The notes beneath the pieces are model-generated. The model did not search any database. It was not told where the DNA came from and worked only from the letters and a program-made list of their open reading frames with translations. A program made the position numbers and the translations under genes. From contig NZ_JABMEG010000001.1 in the NCBI RefSeq assembly GCF_013179735.1, positions 992,001 through 1,056,000 on the forward strand: DNA of 64,000 nucleotides, read 5' to 3'. This DNA is from Permianibacter fluminis. GTDB lineage: Bacteria; Pseudomonadota; Gammaproteobacteria; Enterobacterales; Permianibacteraceae. Positions 1 through 7,731 of this stretch are shown here, piece after piece (position 1 is the first letter of the stretch; each line of letters opens with the position of its first letter).

Positions 1-1
1 G

Positions 2-229
2 CTCGCGATTGAACTGGATGGCAGCCAACATGCGACTGTCAACGATAGCTCCAGCCGACGCGCGGCCTTTCTGGCTGGGCATGGTATTCGGGTGTTGCGG
101 TTCTGGGATAACAAGGTTCTGCGCGATATCGATGCGGTGTTGGAGGCGATTCGGTTGGCCGTTGAGGATCCTGTGCGTGCGGAGAGTTCCCTCACCCCTA
201 CCCCTCTCCCGGTGGGAGAGGGAAGTTAA
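2..229 (+). CDS. DUF559-family protein, C-terminal fragment (5' end outside window)
   Basis: Open from the window edge to TAA at 227-229. The readable part starts ELDGSQH and continues to GIRVLRFWDN and IDAVLEAI, the usual C-terminal half of the DUF559 / very-short-patch-repair-like endonuclease fold (family knowledge; no activity is shown here). The last residues, SLTPTPLPVGEGS, are encoded by a palindromic intergenic-type repeat that the reading frame runs into, so the native domain probably ends near LAVEDP. The missing N-terminus prevents any statement on start or operon. The next gene is on the opposite strand. Confidence 0.7.
   Translation, partial: LAIELDGSQHATVNDSSSRRAAFLAGHGIRVLRFWDNKVLRDIDAVLEAIRLAVEDPVRAESSLTPTPLPVGEGS
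188..226. repeat. Palindromic C/G-rich repeat overlapping the DUF559 3' end
   Basis: A perfect 9-bp inverted repeat with a 3-base loop (CCCTCTCCC at 202-210, GGGAGAGGG at 214-222) follows a CTCACCCCTA stretch. It overlaps the last codons of the DUF559 reading frame. It resembles the palindromic G-tract repeats at 52037-52090 and 63949-64000 in general design, but is not clearly the same family. Confidence 0.6.
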
Positions 230-340
230 TACGACCTTGTGCAGATTTTTCAGCCATAGGATGGTTGTCGGACTCTAGTTTCGATGATCAAAAAAGTCGG
301 TTTCAGTCCTGTAGTTTCGCAAACGCCACCATCATTTTCA

Positions 341-378
341 CCGCAACCGCAACCGCAACCGCAACCGCAACCGCAACC
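341..378. repeat. Hexanucleotide microsatellite (CCGCAA)x6
   Basis: Six exact tandem copies of CCGCAA plus two bases (341-378). They lie just beyond the stop codon of the flavoprotein gene that reads leftwards into this point. Copy number in such arrays is prone to slippage. A change here would lie in that gene's 3' untranslated region or move its stop codon. Confidence 0.9.
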
Positions 379-381
379 CTG

Positions 382-1035
382 TCACCAACGCTGTCGCCAG
401 CGCAGATCCGCCTGCAGATTCAAATCACCCACTGCGTCCGGTTCCGCAATTGCTGCGCCACTGTGAAAAGAAAACGGCAGCACACCGGCCCAGCAGGGCC
501 GGGTCAAATCTTCTTGGTCATCTTTCGGGCCGCCGCTGCGAGCTTTCAGCACGGCCTGTTCGATCGGCAGGCGCAACACGGTAGTGGCGGCGGTTTCTTT
601 GTGATTGGGTGGTCGCACTTCGGGCCAGCGGCCGGGCAGGATGACGTCGAAAAATTTCTGAAACGCTTCGGCTTTGTGGACTGCATCGGTGACGGCCTGG
701 TAGCGGCCATACAGATTGACCGAGCGGTAATTGACCGAGTGCGAGAACGCGGAGCGCGCCAGCACCATGCCATCGATCAGCGTGATGTTGGTGCAACTGT
801 CACCGTCCTGCAGCATGTTCAACATGCGGCTGCCGTTGCTGCCGTGAATGTAAACGTAATCGCCGTCGCGCCAGTACGCGGTCGGGATCACATGCGGCAA
901 CTGGTCGTGCACAAATGCGATCTGGCAGACCCAGTGAGCATCAAGCAAGGCGTCGATGGCGGCGCGATCGTAGCTTGCGCGTTCGGGGTGGCGGCGAACG
1001 CGGGTGGCGGGATGCGGGGCGAGTGTGGTGGTCAT
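382..1035 (-). CDS. Pyridoxamine 5'-phosphate oxidase-like FMN-binding protein
   Basis: 217 aa. Belongs by sequence to the flavin-nucleotide-binding, PNPOx-like split-barrel family: the N-terminal RVRRHPERASYDRAAIDALL, the HVIPTAYWRDGDYVYIHG strand pair, and SFSHSVNYRSVNLYGRYQ-like core strands are typical. These proteins bind FMN or a related cofactor and are often annotated as pyridoxamine oxidase-like without proven substrate. The gene lies near a MocR-type (PLP-sensing) regulator on the other strand, which suggests but does not prove a link to vitamin B6. The ATG at 1035 is the only sensible start. The C-terminus runs up to the hexanucleotide repeat. Confidence 0.85.
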   Translation of the reverse strand: MTTTLAPHPATRVRRHPERASYDRAAIDALLDAHWVCQIAFVHDQLPHVIPTAYWRDGDYVYIHGSNGSRMLNMLQDGDSCTNITLIDGMVLARSAFSHSVNYRSVNLYGRYQAVTDAVHKAEAFQKFFDVILPGRWPEVRPPNHKETAATTVLRLPIEQAVLKARSGGPKDDQEDLTRPCWAGVLPFSFHSGAAIAEPDAVGDLNLQADLRWRQRW

Positions 1036-1060
1036 GCGCAGATTTCCATCGTGCAGAGTG

Positions 1061-1681
1061 TCAATGAGCGCCGCTGGTCAGCGGCGCGTCGCTTTGCGCT
1101 GTAGTGGCTGTCGATGTGGTAGCCACCGGCTGATAGACCATCGGGTTGTGCAATTCCAGCCAACGCTCAGGCGCTTTCAGCGCGCTGAATCCGTATTGCT
1201 GGTAGAGCGTGTGGGCGTCGGCGGTAGCCAGAAGCAGTCGACGCAGCCCCTGCAATTCGGGTTGGGCCAGTAGCGCGCTGACCACCTGTTTGCCAAAACC
1301 ACGACCGCGCCAGGCCGGATGGACAATCACGTCGCAGATCCAGGCGAAGGTCGCGCCATCGGTGACGGCGCGGGCGAATGCCAGCAGTTGATCGCCAGCC
1401 AGCACCGCCATGCACTGCGAGCCTTGCAGCGCCCGCTCGACCGTCGGCAACGGAATGCCGCGCGCCCAATAGCTGCCCTGCAGCAAGGCGTGCAGCTGGT
1501 CGGCCGGTATGCGGCGAGGGTCGCGGGTCAGGACGGTAAGGACCCGGTCCGGTTCCGTACCGGGTTCGGACCGGGCGAGGCCGGAATGGACTGAATCGGA
1601 CCGGACAGCGCTTACCTCAGCTGTGGCCGGGCGGGTGCGGATGGCGTGGCTGAGCCAGTACATCTGGGGATCGGTTTCCAT
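1061..1681 (-). CDS. GNAT-family N-acetyltransferase
   Basis: The acetyl-CoA-binding core is clear: ICDVIVHPAWRGRGFGKQVV carries the Q/R-x-x-G-x-G/A loop, followed by LLATADAHTLYQQYGF, the usual C-terminal helix-strand. Substrate unknown. The frame is open further upstream, but those codons run into the divergent MocR gene. ATG at 1681 or 1663 are the best starts, giving about 200 aa, longer than the usual 140-150 aa core. The first 50 residues look unstructured, so the real start is uncertain. It sits 25 bp upstream of the PNPOx-like gene on the same strand and may be co-transcribed. Confidence 0.75.
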   Translation of the reverse strand: METDPQMYWLSHAIRTRPATAEVSAVRSDSVHSGLARSEPGTEPDRVLTVLTRDPRRIPADQLHALLQGSYWARGIPLPTVERALQGSQCMAVLAGDQLLAFARAVTDGATFAWICDVIVHPAWRGRGFGKQVVSALLAQPELQGLRRLLLATADAHTLYQQYGFSALKAPERWLELHNPMVYQPVATTSTATTAQSDAPLTSGAH

Positions 1682-1875
1682 GGGTTGCGGTCTGCCACGC
1701 TGGGGAACAAGGCCAATGAGCGAGTGCTTGCGTCTGTACGGTCGGCAAAACTGCCGTTGTCGAATACCGGCGACCGGCCTACGATAGTCAGCCAGTGGTT
1801 CTATCGAAAGAGCCACTGGCCGAATATGAATAGAGCCACCCCGCCCGCGATCGAGGCAGGGCAAAGGAGAGCCTG

Positions 1876-3363
1876 ATGCGGGCGCCGCTACTGGAAGAAT
1901 GGCTGGCAGCACGTCTGGACCGGACCAACGAACTGCCGCTGCAGGGCCAGCTGTATCGCGGTCTGCGCGAGGCGATTCTGGCCGGCCAGCTGAAAGCCGG
2001 CGATCAACTGCCCTCGACGCGCGCACTCGCGCCGCTGCTGGCGGTCGCCCGCAACACCGTGCTGGCGGCCTATGAGCAGTTGCAGGCCGAAGGCTATGTC
2101 GAGAGCCGGCACGGTGCCGGCAGTTTTGTCGCGGCGCATTTGCCGGAACGGTTTATCGAAACCGCTGCGCCGAGTGCCGACAAAAAAGCGGCGACGGCGG
2201 ACATCGAGTTGTCGCGTCGCTGCGTCGACTGGTTGCAGGCCTGCGAGTTGCCACCACGGCGCAATGCCGGTGCGTTTGTGCCGGCGATGCCGGATTTGCG
2301 TGGCTTCCCTTTCGATGATTTTTGGCGGCTGCTGCACAAGCATCAACGCGCGGCGCCATGGCATTGGTTTGATTACGGCGCCGGTGGCGGCTTGCCGGCA
2401 TTGCGCGAGGCCATTGCCAATCATTTGCAAGTGGCGCGCGCCGTGCGTTGCACTGCCGAACAAGTGATCGTCACCAGCAGCACCCAGAACTCACTCGATC
2501 TGTGTCTGCGCATTCTGGCCGACGTTGGCGACGCGCTGGTGCAGGAAGAGCCCGGTTATCACGGAGCCCGTGCCAGTGCCATCGCCGCCGGTTTGCAGAT
2601 GGTGCCGGTCGCGGTCGATGAGGATGGTTTGCGCACCGATGATCTGCCCGCGGTGTCGGCGCAAACGGCAGCGCCGAAACTGATTTACATCACGCCGTCG
2701 CATCAGTATCCGCTGGGCTCGGTCATGAGTTTGCCACGTCGACAGGCGCTGCTGGCCTACGCGGCACGCCACGGCAGTTACATTCTGGAAGACGATTACG
2801 ATTCGGAAATCCGGTTCAACGGCCGGCCGCTAGCATCGTTGCAAGGGCTCGATGAACACGAGCGCGTGCTCTATCTCGGTACGTTCAGCAAGGTACTGTA
2901 TCCGGCGCTACGTATTGCTTACATCGTGGTGCCGACGGCGCTGGTGCCGGCATTCCGGCGCAGTCAGGAACGTCTGCAGGGAGTCGGCAATTATCCGACT
3001 CAGGCGGCGCTGGCTGAATTCATCAGCACCGGCAAATTGGCGTCGCACATTCGCAAGATGCGGGTGCAATACGCTGAGCGAAACGCGTTGCTGCAACAGT
3101 TGCTGGCGCCGTATCTCGGTGCCGACTGGCAACTGCTGGGCGGCGATGCCGGCTTGCATTTTGTGCTACAGGCGCGCTGCGCATTCGATGATGTCGCGCT
3201 GGCCAATGCCGCCGATGCCCGCGGCATCATGATGCGGCCGCTGTCGCCGTATTATGTCGGCGCCGACAAACAGTACGGCTTCATGCTCGGATACGCAGCC
3301 GCTGATAGCCACGAACTGAAGCGAGGCATTGCCGTGCTGAGGAGTCTGCTTGGCTGGAAATAG
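1876..3363 (+). CDS. MocR/PdxR-type transcriptional regulator (GntR HTH fused to aminotransferase fold)
   Basis: 495 aa, a normal length for MocR proteins. Residues about 15-80 form the GntR winged helix (GLREAILAGQLKAGDQLPST, AYEQLQAEGYVESRHGAGSFV). From about residue 120 on is a fold-type I aminotransferase domain, with LEDDYDSEIRF and GTFSK; the lysine, about residue 339, is the expected PLP Schiff-base lysine. Family members sense PLP and control vitamin B6 or amino-acid metabolism genes. Here it is divergent from a GNAT and a PNPOx-like gene, with about 195 bp between starts, so those are its likely targets (inference). A purine-rich AAAGGAG lies before the ATG at 1876. Confidence 0.9.
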   Translation: MRAPLLEEWLAARLDRTNELPLQGQLYRGLREAILAGQLKAGDQLPSTRALAPLLAVARNTVLAAYEQLQAEGYVESRHGAGSFVAAHLPERFIETAAPSADKKAATADIELSRRCVDWLQACELPPRRNAGAFVPAMPDLRGFPFDDFWRLLHKHQRAAPWHWFDYGAGGGLPALREAIANHLQVARAVRCTAEQVIVTSSTQNSLDLCLRILADVGDALVQEEPGYHGARASAIAAGLQMVPVAVDEDGLRTDDLPAVSAQTAAPKLIYITPSHQYPLGSVMSLPRRQALLAYAARHGSYILEDDYDSEIRFNGRPLASLQGLDEHERVLYLGTFSKVLYPALRIAYIVVPTALVPAFRRSQERLQGVGNYPTQAALAEFISTGKLASHIRKMRVQYAERNALLQQLLAPYLGADWQLLGGDAGLHFVLQARCAFDDVALANAADARGIMMRPLSPYYVGADKQYGFMLGYAAADSHELKRGIAVLRSLLGWK

Positions 3364-3478
3364 CGCGGTTGCAATCGCCGAATAAAGTCGACATGTCGAA
3401 CTTGATGGCAGCTATTGACGCGTTGCGACCTACTGTCAGAGCGCGCTCGAGCTAGCCGATATACCGGTGTTGAAAAGA

Positions 3479-3504
3479 ATCGACCCGCCAGTTGGCGGGT
3501 CGAT
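3479..3504 (-). terminator. Hairpin, probable terminator of the YdcH-like gene
   Basis: Perfect 11-bp stem (3479-3489 with 3494-3504, loop AGTT). Read on the minus strand it is followed by ATTCTTTTC, so it best fits termination of the leftward gene ending at 3539. It could also stop transcription from the MocR gene. Confidence 0.6.
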
Positions 3505-3538
3505 AGCGCTCGGGAAAAGCGGTTGAAAACGGGAAACG

Positions 3539-3817
3539 TTAGCGATATTTGTAATACGAAGACGGGCTGCTGTAAGGTAGCGCAATCATGTTGTAGAGCT
3601 TGTCCTTCAACATGCAGCGGCGTTTCTTGAGTTCTTCGAAATGGAAATCCGAGGTGGGAATGCTGTTCATCTGCAGACCACGAATCTGCTTGTCGAGGGC
3701 GTGATATTCTTCGGCTGCTGACGCGAACTCATTGTCCTCCTGCCAGAGAAACTCGATCCGGTCGCTAAACTCCGGAAATTCGCGAAACAAATTGTGATCG
3801 TCAACGATCTGCGGCAT
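3539..3817 (-). CDS. YdcH/DUF465-family small helical protein
   Basis: 92 aa. FPEFSDRIEFLWQEDNEFAS, AEEYHALDKQIRGL and EELKKRRCMLKDKLYNMI match the DUF465 (YdcH) pattern, a short helical-hairpin protein of unknown function in proteobacteria. The C-terminal tail PYSSPSSYYKYR is unusual and tyrosine-rich. It is a single-gene unit with a hairpin terminator downstream. The ATG at 3817 is preceded by GGAGGACGCC, a good ribosome site. Confidence 0.85.
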   Translation of the reverse strand: MPQIVDDHNLFREFPEFSDRIEFLWQEDNEFASAAEEYHALDKQIRGLQMNSIPTSDFHFEELKKRRCMLKDKLYNMIALPYSSPSSYYKYR

Positions 3818-3920
3818 GGCGGCGTCCTCCGTATCTGGCCCCCAGTGTTGATGGTAGGCCAGTCAGCGCTGGCGAGCGCCGATACCGCTAGATCAAATGG
3901 ATATGAAAGGCACTACCAAC

Positions 3921-4181
3921 ATGACTGAGCCCACCGACCGTCCCCGCATTGCCAAGCGCGGGCCGTATCCGATTACCGTACAAACCGGCAAACGCTACTT
4001 CTGGTGCGCTTGTGGCAGAAGCGGCAATCAACCGTTCTGCGATGGCTCGCACAAAGGTACCGGTTTTAACCCGGTCGAGTTTGTCGCGGAAGAAAACGAA
4101 GTGGTGCATTTCTGTGGCTGCAAACACAGCGCTGACCAGCCGATCTGCGATGGTACGCATCATAAGGTGGGAGGTTGTTAA
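3921..4181 (+). CDS. CDGSH-type iron-sulfur protein with two CDGSH motifs
   Basis: 86 aa from the ATG at 3921, chosen because GAAAGG lies upstream; an in-frame ATG at 3897 would add eight residues. Two full cluster motifs are visible, CACGRSGNQPFCDGSH and CGCKHSADQPICDGTH, each of the C-x-C-x2-S-x3-P-x-C-D-G-S/T-H type that binds a redox-active 2Fe-2S cluster. Bacterial tandem-CDGSH proteins are small and soluble, with uncertain roles in redox or iron handling. The stop overlaps the start of the next gene (TAATG), so the two are probably translationally coupled. Confidence 0.9.
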   Translation: MTEPTDRPRIAKRGPYPITVQTGKRYFWCACGRSGNQPFCDGSHKGTGFNPVEFVAEENEVVHFCGCKHSADQPICDGTHHKVGGC

Positions 4182-4855
4182 TGCTCTGGCGAATAACAAT
4201 AGTGATGTTCCTGGCACCATTCTTTGGCAGTCGTGTCGAGGCCATGATCCGGGTGACAGCAGTTCGCGCGTTGACTGAGACAGAGGTTCATGCTGCAGAA
4301 AAAATGATATGGCATGCATATCCGAAGGCCAATATCAAGGCCGAATCCATGGTCATAGTTAGGAACGATAGGGGGAGAAAATGGGTGTCGGTGGATTACG
4401 AATCGATTCGGTTAAGAATAAATGATCGGTTCTGTGGCGCCATATCTGAAGCGTTATTCGGCGAAATTTCAGAAAATCAGGATATTTCGTGGGAGGCTAT
4501 TAAGGTGATTCAGACGCCAAACGAGTTATTCGAACAGAGAAACGATAAAACCTGTTACTCACCCGCATCTAGCCGAAGCGTTTCAGTCGATGAAAATGTC
4601 AAAACTGAAACAGTTGCTTGGGTCTTGGATAACGAAAGCAGGATTTGGAACGATTATTTGGTAATTGCGACTCGCAGTTATGGTGCTGATTTCGGTCTGC
4701 CAACACTAGTCCCGAAGCTCATTTCTGCCAATTTGGATCCAACTGGGCGCTTAAGGCTAACCTTCGTCGGAGACAGCGAAGTTTTTTTCAGCGCCGAGCT
4801 GGAGTGGGTTACCGACCGTTGGATTGTGAGCGATGCGTGTATCGGAATGCCATAA
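4181..4855 (+). CDS. Uncharacterised secreted protein, AT-rich
   Basis: 224 aa from ATG 4181, which overlaps the stop of the CDGSH gene (TAATG) and is preceded by AAGGTGGGAGG. The N-terminus MLWRITIVMFLAPFFGSRVEA looks like a signal peptide. No family recognised; the C-terminal part (LVPKLISANLDPTGRLRLTFVGDSEVFF) looks like beta strands. Base use is clearly more A+T-rich than the neighbours (many AAT, ATA and TTA codons), which suggests acquired DNA even though the gene is coupled to a conserved redox protein. Confidence 0.7.
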   Translation: MLWRITIVMFLAPFFGSRVEAMIRVTAVRALTETEVHAAEKMIWHAYPKANIKAESMVIVRNDRGRKWVSVDYESIRLRINDRFCGAISEALFGEISENQDISWEAIKVIQTPNELFEQRNDKTCYSPASSRSVSVDENVKTETVAWVLDNESRIWNDYLVIATRSYGADFGLPTLVPKLISANLDPTGRLRLTFVGDSEVFFSAELEWVTDRWIVSDACIGMP

Positions 4856-4922
4856 CGCGTTGCGTTGAAGTGATAATGGCATTGACCGTTGCTAATGCAT
4901 TCCGGTCAATGCATTGGATTAA

Positions 4923-6974
4923 TCAGTCCTCATCCTCCTTACGCTGGTATTTACCGGCCAACTCTTTCTGTATCGCCGGCGGCACCGTTTCGTAGTGGCT
5001 CAGTTCCATGCTGAACGTGCCATCACCGCCACTGATCGATTTCAGTCGCAATTGAAACGCCGGCAGTTCGGCAATCGGTAGCAGCGAGCTGATCAGGGCA
5101 CGGCCGCCGTGGCCGCTGTCGGTGCCGGTGATCAGGCCGCGCCGGCCGGTCAATTCACCGGTGATATCGCCGACACAGGGGCCGCTGACATCGATGGTCA
5201 GCCGGACGATGGGTTCCAATACCACGGGCTTGGCTTTGTCGATGGCGTCGAGCATGGCTTTCTTGCCGGCGGTGATGAACGCCACTTCTTTCGAATCCAC
5301 CGTGTGGTATTTGCCGTCGTACACGCTGACCTGAATGTCCTGCAGCGGATGGCCGGCGATGGCGCCGGATTGCAACACCTCACGCACGCCCTTCTCCACC
5401 GCAGGAATGAACTGGCCGGGAATGGCGCCGCCAACGACATCGTCAACAAATTCAAAACCGGCACCGCGCTCCAGTGGTTTGACGCGCAGATGCACTTCGC
5501 CAAACTGGCCGGCGCCACCGGTTTGCTTTTTGTGTCGGGCATGACCTTCAGCGGCCAGCGTAATGGTTTCGCGGTAGGCGACCGACGGAATATGGGTTTC
5601 CACCTCGATGTTCGAGCGCTCTTTCATTTTCCGCAGCGCGATTTTCAGATGCAGTTCACCGAGGCCCATCAGCACCGTTTCATTGAGGCTGGCGCGATGT
5701 TCGATGTGCAGGCTGGGATCTTCGGCGGCAAGTTTGTGCAAGGCATCGGACAGCTTCGGTTCATCGCCGTGTTTGACCGGCTTCAGCGCCAGACCGTGCA
5801 GCGGCGTGGGCAAGGCGATGGCTTTCAGGTGGTGGTGATCTTCATCATGTGAATCGTGAATGACAGCACCGTAATGCAGTTCATCGATCTTGCTGATCGC
5901 GACAATGTCGCCGGGGCCGGCCTTGTTGATTTCTTTTTGCTGCTTTCCCTGTACCGACAGCAAATGGCCGAGCTTGAACGCCTTGCGAGCATCGCCGGCA
6001 AATAATTGCTGACCGACCTGCAAGCTGCCCTGATGCACGCGGGCATAAGCGATACGGCCAACATACGGATCTATCGCCACTTTGAATACGTGCGCCAGCA
6101 CATGCTTGTCGGCATCGTGACTGACCGCAATCGGTTTGGCCTGACTGCCCTCGCCTTTCAGGAACGGTGGCGGATTGCCTTCGGTCGGGTTGGGCGCGAG
6201 CTCAACCAGTACGCGCAACAGCTCCTTGATACCGACACCGGTGCGACTGGAAACAAAGCAGACCGGCACGACATGGCCTTCACGCAATGCCTGTTCGAAC
6301 GGCCCGTGCAATTGCTCGGGGTTCAGGCTTTCACCTTGTTCGAGATAGCGCGCCATCAGCGCTTCATCGAGCTCGACGATTTGATCGACGATGGCATCAT
6401 GAGCACTGCTGACATCGCCAAAATCGCAGCTGCCGCGCACCGGTTCGAAATAGCAATCGCGCACCGCCGTGGCATGCGCCGCTGGCAGATTGATCGGCAG
6501 GCATTCCTTGCCCAGTCGCTGCTGAATCTGGCTGAGCACATACGCGCAATCGACGCCGGCGGCGTCGATTTTGTTGACCACGATAAAGCAATCCAGACCG
6601 CGTTCGCGCACGGCCGTGAACAAGCGTTCGCTGAGCCGCTCGATGCCGTTGCTGGCGTTGATGACCAGCACGGCAGTCTCCACTGCCGGCAGTACCGACA
6701 GCGTGCGGCCGAGAAAATCGGGATAACCGGGGGTATCGAGAATATTGATGTCATGCCCGGCCAGTTCGCCGTGACAGAGCGCGACTTCCAGCGAATGGCC
6801 GAGCTCTTTTTCGAGCGGTTCAAAATCGCAGACGGTGCTGCCGCGTTCGATGCTGCCGGCGCTGGCGACCGCGCTCATTTGCACCAGCAGTTGTTCGGCG
6901 AGAGTGGTTTTGCCGGCGCCGGCGGCGCCAACCAGGGCGAGATTGCGGATCTGGTGAATGCTTTTGCCGGGCAT
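4923..6974 (-). CDS. Elongation factor G-like GTPase (EF-G paralogue)
   Basis: 683 aa from ATG 6974, chosen for the AAGGAGG six to seven bases upstream; the frame extends to a TTG at 6995 without a ribosome site. The P-loop is GAAGAGKTT (G1), the G3 motif is DTPGY, and NKID is G4. Domain II (VGRIAYARVHQGSLQVGQQL) and EF-G domains III-V (PSLHIEHRASLNETVLMGLGELHL; GGAIPGQFIPAVEKGV; GDITGELTGRRGLI) are all present. Canonical EF-G has DTPGH; here the histidine is Tyr and switch I reads RGSTVCDF rather than RGITI. These mark the EF-G2-like subfamily, whose ribosomal role is not settled. No str operon genes are nearby, so it is not the housekeeping fusA. Confidence 0.88.
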   Translation of the reverse strand: MPGKSIHQIRNLALVGAAGAGKTTLAEQLLVQMSAVASAGSIERGSTVCDFEPLEKELGHSLEVALCHGELAGHDINILDTPGYPDFLGRTLSVLPAVETAVLVINASNGIERLSERLFTAVRERGLDCFIVVNKIDAAGVDCAYVLSQIQQRLGKECLPINLPAAHATAVRDCYFEPVRGSCDFGDVSSAHDAIVDQIVELDEALMARYLEQGESLNPEQLHGPFEQALREGHVVPVCFVSSRTGVGIKELLRVLVELAPNPTEGNPPPFLKGEGSQAKPIAVSHDADKHVLAHVFKVAIDPYVGRIAYARVHQGSLQVGQQLFAGDARKAFKLGHLLSVQGKQQKEINKAGPGDIVAISKIDELHYGAVIHDSHDEDHHHLKAIALPTPLHGLALKPVKHGDEPKLSDALHKLAAEDPSLHIEHRASLNETVLMGLGELHLKIALRKMKERSNIEVETHIPSVAYRETITLAAEGHARHKKQTGGAGQFGEVHLRVKPLERGAGFEFVDDVVGGAIPGQFIPAVEKGVREVLQSGAIAGHPLQDIQVSVYDGKYHTVDSKEVAFITAGKKAMLDAIDKAKPVVLEPIVRLTIDVSGPCVGDITGELTGRRGLITGTDSGHGGRALISSLLPIAELPAFQLRLKSISGGDGTFSMELSHYETVPPAIQKELAGKYQRKEDED

Positions 6975-7236
6975 GGCAGGGTCCTCCTTCGGCAATGCGA
7001 AGCGGGGACGGCAGATGGACCCGGTGTTCTGGGTATCTCACCCGGATAGGGCGAGTATAGCCAGCGAACGCTGGCGGGTTTGGTGCTAGCTAGGGTTTTT
7101 CTTTGCCAGTGTGGTGAGTCGAACGGAGTGGTCTCGGCTGCGAGCATTGCCGGGTTTCGGTATTTGCTACCGCATAGTTCTACCACCGGCTTTTGTGCCA
7201 GCGTCCCCATGGTGGCTTCAAGATGTGTCTTGGTTT

Positions 7237-7515
7237 TTGCCGTTGCGCGTAGCGTGCCTTTGACTCTGTGGTCCGTTCGACGAGTCGAGCAGCGCAGCGG
7301 AGACCGGGTTAACAGCCCGCAGGGGCGAGGCATGGATGCCGAAGCCTTTTCCGACTGTACAGGGAGGTACTGTCGGAAAAGCCCCGGGTGGAGCGAGCAG
7401 CACAGAGAACCGCTAAAACGTCTTTATCGTTTTAGCGGCGAGGAGCCGGGACATGTTCTTTGGGTACTTTCTTGCGCCAAGAAAGTACCTCGCCCGCCGG
7501 GGCGAAACCCGGCAA
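7237..7515 (+). repeat. Dispersed structured repeat, copy A
   Basis: About 279 bp of a repeat family also seen at 49231-49517 and 51752-51995. Shared landmarks in order: CGACGAG-CGAGCA; a small GGG/CCC hairpin (7306-7318); the block GCCGAAGCCTTTTC; hairpin H1 (7346-7381); hairpin H2 (7410-7438, perfect 11-bp arms); hairpin H3 (7463-7489, 11-bp arms, loop GCGCC); hairpin H4 GCCGGG/CCCGGC (7496-7513). It fills most of the gap between the rpmG 3' end and the EF-G-like gene, both of which read leftwards. No convincing coding content. Confidence 0.85.
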
Positions 7516-7660
7516 TCCCCGCGTTGAGGTGATTGCGGGAATAGGCGAAAGCCACGGAGCGGCAAAAGCCACCCAGCCATTACTCTGGCCGCTGAGCGAA
7601 CACCCTGCGCAACGAACTCTAACCGGCAACAAAGCGAGATCGCGGGAAAATCAAAAGCAA

Positions 7661-7690
7661 AACAAAAAGCCCGCCAAAGCGGGCTTTTCT
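7661..7690 (-). terminator. Rho-independent terminator of rpmB-rpmG
   Basis: On the minus strand the stem AGCCCGC/GCGGGCT (7668-7685) is followed by TTTTTGTTTTG, a classic terminator about 45 bp past the rpmG stop. Confidence 0.9.
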
Positions 7691-7731
7691 GCGGGAGGCG
7701 CTGCAAGTCTGGCTGCCGAAGCAGCCACGGC

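Noticed and set aside
341-378. Possible CRISPR-like array
   Set aside because: Units are 6 bp without spacers; a microsatellite. No spaced direct repeats of CRISPR size seen anywhere.
265-1104. Long plus-strand open frame of 279 codons
   Set aside because: Antisense to the PNPOx-like gene; low-complexity start from the hexamer array and no domain.
6130-6200. NPPPFLKGEG in the EF-G-like protein as a captured intergenic repeat
   Set aside because: This Pro/Gly linker between the G domain and domain II occurs in the subfamily, as I recall it, and no palindrome is seen in the DNA.
5109-7049. Long plus-strand frames opposite the EF-G-like gene
   Set aside because: GC-rich antisense shadows of a gene with clear conserved motifs.
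7453-7527. Short plus-strand frame across H3 and H4 (MFFGYFLAPRKYLARRGETR)
   Set aside because: Copy B gives a related peptide, but copy C stops after four codons and hairpin complementarity explains the conservation better.
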